Positions 18,370-29,416 of a DNA stretch of 64,000 nt are shown here, in pieces (the stretch's first letter is position 1; every line of letters begins with the position of its first letter). Made by a program: the position numbers and the translations under genes. The stretch spans positions 55,580,915 through 55,644,914 of the forward strand of contig JAOANR010000006.1 of the NCBI GenBank assembly GCA_030278955.1, given 5' to 3'. The notes below the pieces were generated by a model. It ran no database searches. It saw only the letters and a program-made list of their open reading frames with translations, and had not been told where the DNA came from. This DNA is from Hygrophila difformis (Eukaryota; Streptophyta; Magnoliopsida; Lamiales; Acanthaceae).

Positions 18370-20984
18370 TGTAATACCCGAGAAATCAACATCGATTATT
18401 AAATCCGAAAAATTAATTAATTAAATTAATTAATTGGATTTAACTATCGCAATCGAAATAATTCCGGGAGAGCGGAATTAAATATTTTCGGACGATAGCA
18501 ACTCAAAGAGAGTTATCGGAGTATCCAACAATCACGGATAATCCAAGTATGATTTTTAAAAGATCAAAAATCATATTATTAAAAAAAAAAAAAAAGGAGA
18601 AGAAAATCGCTGCCTGGAGTGGCGCGGTGGCCGCGCGGTGGCGCGCCACCAGCGCGCCACCCTCCAGTAGGCAGCGTTTCAAACGCTGCCTACGCGTTTT
18701 GGCTTGATGTTTGCATTAAGTCCGATCTTGATGCCTTGAATCTACTCCTAACCCTTTTCTAGATGTTGGTGGATGTATTGGGACTCTTTTGGACGAATCT
18801 AGAAGCTTCTAGAGCCTCCACTTAGCTGAGATAAGGGTGATTCATGCATGAATTAGTGATTGGGGGATGGATAAGTTTGTGGGTTGATTGTGTAGTTATG
18901 GGGGCTCCATAATCCGAGGGGTGGCTGCATTCACACTCCCTACACTCCCTAGATGCATTAACATCTCTTTTAGGAGTCCTAAATATTCCATTCTTATCCC
19001 AAATCAGTTCCCAAAACCCCCCACTCACACTAATCCGAAAATCAGATTTCCCTTGGAGAGTTGAGAGTTCTTGAGAGTGTTCTTCCTTGTTCCAGAGAGT
19101 TTAGGCGAGTTCAAGCATCCTAATCTCTTCTCCTACGTCTAGGTAAGGTTTCTAATCCAATTCCTTGTTCCTTACTTCGGATTCTAAGCCCTAACATCTA
19201 GTTTTTCTCCAAACCCCTCAAAATAGGATTCGTTCGGTAGATCTTGGAAGTGAGAGGCTGTTCCGGACGAGTTTGAGGGTTCAACCAAGGAGGATTTCGA
19301 CACTACACTCTTGAGAAGTAAGTTAGTGTTGTGCATTTCGAATTTTAGAGCTTTTGGTTGAGTATTCTTTGAGTTGTAGTTCGATTTTCATCCTATGCCA
19401 AAACTGTCTTTTAGGGTTTCTTCCGAGTAGATTTTATTGTTGTGCTTTTCTCGTCTAGATCCTTTCGTTTTTGGAAGAACTTGTCTAAATGCAAAATGTT
19501 CCTAACACTTTAAAGATGATCCCTGTAAATTTTCATAATTTTTGGACTTGATTTGTCGTCAAAAACAGATCTGGTATTTTCTGCTGCACATGTTGACAGA
19601 TTTCAATTTCTAGCATGTTCAGTTTTGTAGTTCATATTTCTCCTAGCTATGGTCGTTTTTTATGGTTAGTTTCTTCATGAAAATTGTTCATCTATGTGTC
19701 TAGTTTCCTCCTGTGAAATTTCAGAATTTTTGGATCAACCTTCGAGTTGTTATGGATTTTTAAGTAAGCTGTGGTCGGATGAACAGTGATCTTTGCACCC
19801 TTTTGAAAACAAGTTTCTGTAATGTTTTTTTTGAGCGACTTAGATTCCGAATTTGCTAAGGCCTATTTCTGAGAAAAATGTTTATTTTGATGTCTCCTAG
19901 TAGCTGTAAAATTTTCAGAATTTTCCACAAAGTTTTACTACATTTCCTAATACGATTTTGAAAAATGTTACGGTGTGGTCTTGCCGGTAAAATTGGTTTC
20001 GTACGTTTTGATGGTTTTTGAATCGATTGATACTCTTCTATGAATCTTATGAATTCTGGAAATGTAGACATGAGTTATAATGATTAAAATGTAGATTTTG
20101 AAACTTTGTGAATTTTGATCGAGTTAGATGCCCAATTTTGGAGGGTAAGTGCACTTGGCGTGGGCTCGTTGGGCCGCCCCCTCTTTTTGGTGGCCAAAAC
20201 GGCGCCAAGGAAATATTATTATGTTGCGTGATTGTATGAGTCTATACTCCTAGGTGTATCCATAGGGGTTACCTAGGGCTCCGGAGTGTGTCTGTATAGG
20301 GTCCGCTGCTCTCACATTGTGGATACCGTCGGCTTGTGGACATAAGTGCCCAAGCGGGTAATTGATCCCAAACGGCTAAGGCCCAGGATCGTTGATGCCG
20401 GCAGCTTGTGGACATAAGCGCCCAAGCGGGTAATGTTTGGATGTCCTCGATCAAAATGAACATTGGTGTGGTAAAGCGTAGAAAGAAATCCCCGTAAATT
20501 ATTTTTACTCGTTCGTTAGATTAAATTCCCAACTTTCTATTACTCTTCTAAATCTTTAAATTTTGTCATGCTATACATTAACTTACTCAGTACCGTCCGT
20601 ACTGATAAAATTGTTGTTTCTTCTTTTTCGCAGAGTAAGTGATGGCACGTTGGGATGGGATTCTCAAAAATAAAGACTTGTCACATTTTATCATTGTTTT
20701 AAATTTCTGTACTGGACTTTGACACCGGACTTGGACTTTGGTTTTTGGCCGTCTGTTTGGCCCTCGTTTTTATTTGTTTTTAGCTTCCGTACTGATTATT
20801 ACTGTGATGCATGAGATACTCTGATTTTAATTCGGGCATGATTGAATAGTTTTTAAATTGTTTTGAAAATTTGATACAACTTAGCCTTAGCATTTTTCTA
20901 GATGAGCTCGACTTGGGTCGGGTCTTATTTAGAAAAGTGTGGCGGTAATGCCCTGGCCTGGGAAATCAAATCCGGGGTGTTACA
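18370..20984 (+). repeat. Element B 5' LTR
   Basis: 2615 bp, TGTAATACCCGAG...GGGGTGTTACA. It holds an A run of about 14, a GC-rich palindromic block at 18608-18693, a donor-like CTAG|GTAAGG at 19143, a TCAGTACCGTCCGTACTGA hairpin at 20587-20605 and a TTTTTCGCAG acceptor ending at 20633. Confidence 0.92.
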
Positions 20985-20987
20985 AAG

Positions 20988-20999
20988 TGGTATCAGAGC
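20988..20999 (+). promoter_or_regulatory. Element B primer-binding site (initiator tRNA-Met)
   Basis: TGGTATCAGAGC lies three bases after the LTR end, the same primer as element A. Confidence 0.9.
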
Positions 21000-21249
21000 C
21001 CGAAATTTTTAAAGCTATTATTTTTCGGCCCACTATAGAGGCCCAAATTATTCAATATTATTTTTAAGCATTTTGATTATTATTTCCATGGAAAGAGGGA
21101 ATTTTATTTTTGAAACCCATGGAAAGGTATATCTTGCAAATTCGACAAGTCTTAAAAAAAATTAGTACTATTTTTGGGGGGAAGCATGTGCATTAACAAA
21201 GTTATTTTTATGTGTGGCATATCGCTTAATGTAAAAATTTGCATGTTAG

Positions 21250-21705
21250 ATGGCCGACCCGAGATTACAAGATTCCATCATGCGTTTATTGTGCTCCATG
21301 TCGGATATCACGCACGAACTTCGCCATATCTCTAGGGATGCCGCAAACGATAGAAATAGGATTGTGGCTATAGAGGAGAGGATGGAGGCTATGACCATTA
21401 GGAGTACCCAGATGGCTGCTCGCCACGATGCTCTTGCAGCCGAGTTCGAGGATTGCCGACACCACGTGCATATGCTGCAGGGACGTATATTTGCGTTGGA
21501 GGAGGTCATTGTTGGGCTGCAAAACCAGCTTAACCCCGAGCCAGAGATGGAAGAGGAAGAGGAGTTTGACCCCGATGAATTCATCAACGTGGAGGAAGAG
21601 GACCCCGAGGAGGTTGTGGAGAACCCTCCACTGCCTCTTGATACCGACGAGAAGGTAGAGGCCGACCGTAGGATGCTCGGCTACTCCCCGGACTATTTGC
21701 TTTAG
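21250..21705 (+). CDS. Accessory coiled-coil/acidic ORF of element B
   Basis: 151 residues from an ATG about 250 bp after the primer site and 330 bp before gag. Residues 1-98 are heptad-like (IMRLLCSMSDITHELRHISR; IFALEEVIVGLQNQL). Residues 100-130 are strongly acidic (EMEEEEEFDPDEF, VEEEDPEE). The plan matches the element A ORF at 12293-12790 although the sequences differ, suggesting retained function. No family recognised. It has its own start and is not fused to gag, so it would need a separate or reinitiated translation event. Confidence 0.75.
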   Translation: MADPRLQDSIMRLLCSMSDITHELRHISRDAANDRNRIVAIEERMEAMTIRSTQMAARHDALAAEFEDCRHHVHMLQGRIFALEEVIVGLQNQLNPEPEMEEEEEFDPDEFINVEEEDPEEVVENPPLPLDTDEKVEADRRMLGYSPDYLL

Positions 21706-22031
21706 GGGTTGCGTGTGGTTTCTGTGATGGACTCCGTTACTTGCTTTTGCTAGTTTTCTGATTATTGCGTATTCGTATATTCACATCTTGTTGTCGTTAC
21801 GTTATCACCTTTTACGTAGTGATAACTTAGTAAGTATATCATGATGTAACCCTCGCTGTTAAAGCATTTTATCTAGTGGAATTTCGTATTTAGTATTTCT
21901 CTTTTCTTCCTTGCCCATTCCAGTGGTCTTTAGCACTTAGAACCTATGAGATTGAATTCTAACCATAGTCTAACTCGACTGTTAACTTTCATCTAACTGC
22001 GAATCTAACCCCTGCATGCTTGGTCATCAGA

Positions 22032-23790
22032 ATGCCGCCCAGAGGGAGACCTAGAGCTGAGATCCCAGTGAATGAGAACGTTAATGTTCCAGCTGATGCG
22101 AACCCGCCGAATCCGGGAGTTCAAGCTAACCCTGTTCCCAACGCACTTGATGAGCGGTTGAGGACAGTTGAGCAAGTCCTCGTTGCTCTAGGAAACGCTG
22201 AAGTCAACCGAGCTCAAGCAGCAGTACCACCCCCAGCAGCTCGAATAAATTATCTGGCGATGGTAAACCCTTACCAGCCGCCCCATTATGAGGGACAGGA
22301 AGATCCCGCAAAGCTGGAGGATTGGATGAGGACTTTTGACAAACTGCTTACGGCCATCAGGTGTCCCGCGAATGAGAAGGTCGGTGTGGCTGCTTACTAC
22401 TTGAGTGGAGAAGCTGACGAATGGTGGCAAAACCACCAAGAAGGACTTGCTGATGGTGAACACGCCTACTTCTGGGAAGAGTTTAAGGAGATGATGAGGG
22501 AAAGGTTCTATCCCCTCAGTACAAAGACTGCTAAGTATGAGGAATTCATAAATCTCCGACAAGGCACCCAGACAGTTCAAGAATACTATGCGAAGTTTAA
22601 AGAGCTCGTCCGATTCGCTCCAAGGCTGGTACCAACCGATGCTGATAAAGCCCAGAAATTCGAGATGGGGCTGAATCTCAGCATCAGAGAGATATTGGTT
22701 GGCGGACAGCACACTACTCTGCAAGCTGTTTACGATCGTGCAGTGGCAATTGCACGAGTACAACAGCTGAAGCGCAAGGATCATGGAGAGACGAGCAAGG
22801 GCCTAAACAATTTCGATAAGAAGAACCGGAACAATAACACTGGAAATCACTTCAGGAGGGGGAATGACCAAGGGAGGAATGATGGTCATAGGAAGCCAGA
22901 TAACAGAGAGCTCAACCGAGGAGGCCAAGGAGGTTGGAGGCCGGATAACCAGGGCGCCTTCATACCCAGATGCCGGGAATGCAACATTCCGCACTTGGTG
23001 CGTGAATGCCTAAGACCGGGGCATTGTTACCGGTGTGGCCGAGAAGGTCACATGAAGAAGGAATGCCGGACGAGGGAGGACCGCATTGACAAGAGGTTGG
23101 ATCTGATAAACCGTCCTCAGGGCAACAGGCCAGCCGGGCCAAACCAGCAGGACAACCAAGGACAGAGATTCCCGCAGGCACAGAGGCCACCTCAGAATCC
23201 AAATCAGCATGGGAATCAAGGGAGGCCAGTAGGACGCCTGAACGTGATAAATCAAGCTGACTTAGCTGCTCAAGGCGATGTGATCGAAGGTACGTTTACT
23301 GCTTTAAGCGTACCTGTCAAGGTCTTATTTGACTCAGGAGCGAGTTGCTCTTTGATTTCCACGAGAATTATATCTGCGTTAGATCTACCAGCTCCGAATA
23401 ACATTAACTTAGGAATCCAATTACCATCGGGTAAGGTAGTATCGTGTTCCAAACGATATGACAGGATCCCGGTAGTAATCAAGAACACTGAATTCTTTGC
23501 GAATCTCATAGAATTTGACCTTAAGGATTTCGACATCATTTTGGGAATGGACTGGTTGACGAGGTACAAGGCTATCATCGAGTGCCAGAAGCAGAAGATC
23601 TCGTTGGCGAAGAGTCGCGGAAAGAAGGTCATTTACTATATGCAGCCTCAGAAGAAGGGTGCCAAGATAGTAAATGCAGTAAAATTCTGCAATCTCATGC
23701 AGAAGGGATACCAACTGTACGCGTGCTACGTGCATAATCTGGAAGGCGAGGAGAACAAGATCGATAGTATCCCCGTCGTGAACGAATACC
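22032..23790 (+). CDS. Element B gag-protease polyprotein part
   Basis: Starts at ATG 22032 ([12 protein letters not shown]). The capsid/retrotransposon-gag region has [26 protein letters not shown] and [15 protein letters not shown]. The nucleocapsid zinc knuckle [14 protein letters not shown] is at about residue 340, within an Asn/Arg-rich segment. The aspartic protease signature [12 protein letters not shown] is near 23327-23360, with the second [10 protein letters not shown]. Just after SIPVVNE (near 23789) one base is missing relative to pol, so this frame reads off into 42 unrelated residues and stops at 23915. This is either an inactivating deletion or, less likely, a programmed shift. 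Confidence 0.9.
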
Positions 23791-26695
23791 AGATGTCTTC
23801 CCGGAGGATATCCCAGGAATGCCTCCTGAGCGAGAAGTGGAGTTCACGATCGATCTCGTGCCCGGAATCGAACCGGTGTCAAAGGCACCATATCGCATGG
23901 CGCCTGCTGAGATGAAGGAGCTGAAAGAACAACTAGAGGAGTTGTTATCAAAGGGATATATTCGGCCAAGCACATCACCATGGGGAGCTCCAGTCCTGTT
24001 CGTGAAAAAGAAGGACGGCGGACTCCGATTGTGCATCGACTACCGAGGTCTTAATCAAGTGACGATTAAGAACAAGTACCCGCTACCTAGGATCGAAGAT
24101 CTCTTCGATCAACTGAAAGGAGCGTTGGTATTTTCAAAAGTTGATCTAAGGTCGGGATACCACCAATTGCATATCGCCGAGAACGATATACCCAAGACAG
24201 CATTCCGAATAAGATATGGACACTACGAATTCACCGTAATGTCTTTCGGTCTGACTAATGCTCCCGCAGTATTCATGAACCTCATGAATAGCGTTTTCCG
24301 AGAGTTACTAGACTCATGTGTAGTCGTATTCATCGACGACATCCTAGTTTACTCGAGGAATGAGGAAGAGCATAGTAGTCATTTGCACCAAGTACTCGGA
24401 CTTTTGAGGAAGAATCAACTCTACGCGAAGCTGTCAAAGTGCGAGTTTTGGAAGAATGAAGTCGCTTTTCTAGGTCATATAGTATCGGCTAAAGGAGTAT
24501 CAGTCGACCCGGCGAAGATATCAGCAGTGTCTGATTGGCCGGCACCAACAAACCAGACCAAGGTAAGAAGTTTCCTAGGTCTAGCCGGATACTACCGAAG
24601 ATTCGTGAAGGACTTTTCTAAAATTGCGAGACCGATGACCCAACTGCTGAAGAAAGGATTGAAGTTTGATTGGTCAGCTGAGTGTGAGCAGTCATTCCGT
24701 GAGCTTAAGGGGAGACTCACATCAGCACCGGTTTTAGCATTGCCATCAGAGGCTGAGGATTATGAGGTGTATAGCGACGCCTCAAAAGAAGGTCTTGGTT
24801 GCGTGCTAATGCAAAACCAAAGGGTGATTGCTTATGCATCAAGGCAACTCAAGACGCACGAGGTAAACTACCCGACACATGATCTGGAACTAGCAGCGGT
24901 AGTGTTCGCTCTTAAGATCTGGCGACACTATCTATATGGACGAACTTGTCGGATGTTTACAGATCACAAAAGCCTCAAGTATATATTTACTCAGAAAGAG
25001 TTAAATATGAGGCAGAGGAGATGGCTCGAGTTGATCAAGGATTACGATCTGGATATAGCCTACCATGAAGGCAAGGCAAACGTCGTAGCGGATGCGTTGA
25101 GTCGCAAGACAAGGCACACGGCGAACACACTCATTCTACCTTCGGGACTGTATATGGACCTAGCTAAGTTAGATACTGAACTAGTCCAATATGGGACCGT
25201 GGTGGAGACAGTGAACGCCATAACATTTGAATCTACCGTATTTGACGAGATTCGAGAAGCCCAGCCGGACGAAGAGAATCTCCAGAGGATCAAAGGAAAG
25301 ATTGGTGAAGGAAAGGCGGTAGGGTTCACGATCGATAAAGACGGAAGTATCCGTTTTAAAGGAAGATGGTGCGTTCCTCATAAGTGCGAGGAACTGAAGA
25401 GAAGACTCATGGAAGAAGGCCACAGTACGCCTTATTCAGTCCACCCTGGTGGGGATAAGTTGTACAAAGACTTAAAGAAAATCTATTGGTGGCCGCGGAT
25501 GAAGAAGGATGTTGCCGACTTTGTGGCTAAGTGCATAACCTGCCAGAAAGTAAAGGCAGTAAGGCAAAAGCCGCTAGGATTGGTAAAACCATTGGAGATC
25601 CCAAGCTGGAAGTGGGACAGCATCTCCATGGATTTTGTTTCGGGGTTGCCAAGATCTCCCCGAGGAATGAATAAGATTTGGGTAATAGTTGATCGATTAA
25701 CAAAGACCGCCATTTTCATACCAATGAAGGGAAATTGGTCGATGGATCAACTAGCTAATGCATACATCGAGAATGTGATCCGAAGGCACGGAGTACCGCA
25801 TGATATTATCTCAGACCGAGATAGTAGATTCGTCTCCAACTTCTGGACTAAATTACAAGAAGCCTTAGGAACCCAAATCAAGATGAGCACAGCATTTCAT
25901 CCGATGACGGACGGTCAGACTGAGCGCACGATTCAGACGCTTGAGGACATGCTAAGAGCGTGTGTACTCGAATTCAAGGGAAGCTGGGAAGACCACTTGC
26001 CGTTGATTGAATTCTCGTACAACAACAGTTATCACGCTAGCATAGGCATGGCACCGTTCGAAGCGCTTTACGGACGGAAGTGTCGTAGTCCGTTGTGCTG
26101 GACGAAGAATGATGATTCGGTAGTTGTTGGACCGCAGCTCATTGAAGATATGAACAGCAAGATCAAGGTGGTTCAACAGAAAATGAAAGCCGCACAAGAC
26201 AGGCAGAAGAGTTACGCCGACACTAGGCGGCAAGAGTTGGAATTTGAGGTGGGAGACAAGGTCATGTTGAAAGTATCGCCCATGAAGGGGGTGATGCGAT
26301 TCGGTAAACAAGGAAAGCTAAGTCCTCGCTATATCGGTCCGTACGAGATTCTGGATCGCGTAGGTACTTTAGCTTATCGTTTGGCACTTCCACCAGAGTT
26401 GTCGCGAGTGCACAACGTATTTCACGTTTCTCAATTAAAGAAATATGTGCACGACCCAACTCACGTGTTGCAACCCGACGTGATTGAGCTAGATGATGAC
26501 TTGACATACGAGGAGTATCCGATCGTGGTACTTGATGTCAAGGAAAGGGTCACAAGGAACAAGACTGTGAGGATGGTGAAGATCCTATGGTCAAATCATG
26601 GCACCGAGGAAGCAACGTGGGAATTGGAAGCGGATATGAAGCAAAGATATCCCAACCTTTTCCGAAGCGACTCAGGAGCAGTTATGGGGACATAA
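23791..26695 (+). CDS. Element B pol: RT, RNase H, integrase, chromodomain
   Basis: Continuous frame of about 967 residues. [35 protein letters not shown] and the catalytic FIDDILVYS. RNase [17 protein letters not shown] and [10 protein letters not shown], ending ADALSRK. Integrase: HHCC finger ([12 protein letters not shown]...CITCQKVK), D in [10 protein letters not shown] in IISDRDSRF and E in [13 protein letters not shown]. The chromodomain-like tail is [14 protein letters not shown]...[18 protein letters not shown], the mark of chromoviruses. In the family these proteins copy the RNA in virus-like particles and direct integration. Apart from the shift at its junction with gag-protease, the frame looks intact. 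Confidence 0.93.
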
Positions 26696-26699
26696 CTGC
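26678..26699 (+). other. Hairpin over the pol stop codon, element B
   Basis: Arms GCAGTTATG and CATAACTGC with a GGGA loop; the outer G-C pair replaces the A-T pair of element A. An AGGA/TCCT extension may lengthen the stem. Confidence 0.7.
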
Positions 26700-26818
26700 A
26701 GTCCTAAGGGGGAGAGGATGTGACACCCCGCGCAGAGTCGTCGCATGCGAGGTAAGAATTTTATATTGCGAGCCTCAATAATTTCTATGTGCCAATTATT
26801 CTTTCCGAAGTGCGACCC

Positions 26819-26856
26819 AACTTCGAGGACGAAGTTGATTTCTAAGGAGCGTAGAC
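26819..26856 (+). promoter_or_regulatory. Element B pre-PPT hairpin and polypurine tract
   Basis: AACTTCGAGGACGAAGTT hairpin, then GATTTCTAAGGAGCGTAGAC immediately before the 3' LTR. Confidence 0.8.
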
Positions 26857-27063
26857 TGTAATACCCGAGAAATCAACATCGATTATTAAATCCGAAAAAT
26901 TAATTAATTAAATTAATTAATTGGATTTAACTATCGCAATCGAAATAATTCCGGGAGAGCGGAATTAAATATTTTCGGACGATAGCAACTCAAAGAGAGT
27001 TATCGGAGTATCCAACAATCACGGATAATCCAAGTATGATTTTTAAAAGATCAAAAATCATAT

Positions 27064-27106
<43 letters not shown>

Positions 27107-29416
27107 GAAAGTCGCTGCCTGGAGTGGCGCGGTGGCCGCGCGGTGGCGCGCCACCAGCGCGCCACCCTCCAGTAGGCAGCGTTTCAAACGCTGCCTACGC
27201 GTTTTGGCTTGATGTTTGCATTAAGTCTGATCTTGATGCCTTGAATCTACTCCTAACCCTTTTCCAGATGTTGGTGGATGTATTGGGACTCTTTTGGACG
27301 AATCTAGAAGCTTCTAGAGCCTCCACTTAGCTGAGATAAGGGTGATTCATGCATGAATTAGTGATTGGGGGATGGATAAGTTTGTGGGTTGATTGTGTAG
27401 TTATGGGGGCTCCATAATCCGAGGGGTGGCTGCATTCACACTCCCTACACTCCCTAGATGCATTAACATCTCTTTTAGGAGTCCTAAATATTCCATTCTT
27501 ATCCCAAATCAGTTCCCAAAACCCCCCACTCACACTAATCCGAAAATCAGATTTCCCTTGGAGAGTTGAGAGTTCTTGAGAGTGTTCTTCCTTGTTCCAG
27601 AGAGTTTAGGCGAGTTCAAGCATCCTAATCTCTTCTCCTACATCTAGGTAAGGTTTCTAATCCAATTCCTTGTTCCTTACTTTGGATTCTAAGCCCTAAC
27701 ATCTATTTTTTCTCCAAACACCTCAAAATAGGATTCGTTCGGTAGATCTTGGAAGTGAGAAGCTGTTCCGGACGAGTTTGAGGGTTCAACCAAGGAGGAT
27801 TTCGACACTACACTCTTGAGAAGTAAGTTAGTGTTGTGCATTTCGAATTTTAGAGCTTTTGGTTGAGTATTCTTTGAGTTGTAGTTCGATTTTCATCCTA
27901 TGCCAAAACAGTCTTTTAGGGTTTCTTCCGAGTAGATTTTATTGTTGTGCTTTTCTCGTCTAGATCCTTTCGTTTTTGGAAGAACTTGTCTAAATGAAAA
28001 ATGCTCCTAACACTTTAAAGATGATCCCTGTAAATTTTCATAATTTTTGGACTTGATTTGGTCGTCGAAAACAGATCTGGTATTTTCTACTGCACATGTT
28101 GACAGATTTCAATTTCTAGCATGTTCAGTTTTGTAGTTCATATTTCTCCTAGCTATGGTCGTTTTTGATGGTTAGTTTCTTCATGAAAATTGTTCATCTA
28201 TGTGTCTAGTTTACTCCTGTGAAATTTCAGAATTTTTGGATCAACCTTCGAGTTGTTATGGATTTTTAAGTAAGCTGTGGTCGGATGAACAGTGATCTTT
28301 GCACCCTTTCGAAAACAAGTTTCTGTAATGTTTTTTTTGAGCGACTTAGAGTCCGAATTTGCTAAGGCCTATTTCTGAGAAAAATGTTTATTTTAATGTC
28401 TCCTAGTAGCTGTAAAATTTTCAGAATTTTCCACAAAGTTTTACTACATTTCCTAATACGATTTTGAAAACTGTTACGGTGTGGTCTTACCGGTAAAACT
28501 TGGTTTCGTACGTTTTGATGGTTTTTGAATCGATTGATACTCTTCTATGAATCTTATGAATTCTGGAAATGTAGACATGAGTTATAATGATTAAAATGTA
28601 GATTTTGAAACTTTGTGAATTTTGATCGAGTTAGATGCCCAATTTTGGAGGGTAAGTGCACTTGGCGTGGGCTCGTCGGGCCGCCCCCTCTTTTTGGTGG
28701 CCAAAACGGCGCCAAGAAAATATTATTATGTTGCGTGATTGTATGAGTCTATACTCCTAGGTGTATCCGTAGGGGTTACCTAGGGCTCCGGAGTGTGTCT
28801 GTATAGGGTCCGCTGCTCTCACATTGTGGATACCGTCGGCTTGTGGACATAAGTGCCCAAGCGGGTAATTGATCCCAAACGGCTAAGGCCCAGGATCGTT
28901 GATGCCGGCAGCTTGTGGACATAAGCGCCCAAGCGGGTAATGTTTGGATGTCCTCGATCAAAATGAACATTGGTGTGGTAAAGCGTAGAAAGAAATCCCC
29001 GTAAATTATTTTTACTCGTTCGTTGGATTAAATTCCCAACTTTCTATTACTCTTCTAAATCATTAAATTTTGTCATGCTATACATTAACTTACTCAGTAC
29101 CGTCCCTACTGATAAAATTGTTGTTTCTTCTTTTTCGCAGAGTAAGTGATGGCACGTTGGGATGGGATTCTCAAAAATAAAGACTTGTCGCATTTTATCA
29201 TTGTTTTAAATTTCTGTACTGGACTTTGACACCGGACTTGGACTTTGGTTTTTGGCCGTCTGTTTGGCCCTCGTTTTTATTTGTTTTTAGCTTCCGTACT
29301 GATTATTACTGTGATGCATGAGATACTCTGATTTTAATTCGGGCATGATTGAATAGTTTTTAAATTGTTTTGAAAATTTGATACAACTTAGCCTTAGCAT
29401 TTTTCTAGATGAGCTC
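26857..29416 (+). repeat. Element B 3' LTR, 3'-truncated
   Basis: About 99% identical by eye to the 5' LTR, with a longer A run (about 38, against 14). It ends at GATGAGCTC; beyond this the sequence becomes an A-type LTR rather than the expected GACTTGGGTCGG continuation. Confidence 0.9.

Larger units (their letters stand above)
18370..29416 (+). mobile_element. Gypsy element B (Tekay/Del-like chromovirus), near-complete, nested in element A
   Basis: Order: 5' LTR 18370-20984, tRNA-Met primer site, accessory ORF, gag-protease, RT-RNase H-integrase-chromodomain, purine tract, 3' LTR 26857-29416. The 3' LTR stops at GAGCTC and lacks its last 80 or so bases. I counted about 25-30 mismatches between the LTRs over 2.5 kb (about 1%), a relatively recent insertion. 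C-terminal chromodomain plus long LTRs place it in the Tekay/Del lineage. Confidence 0.92.
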
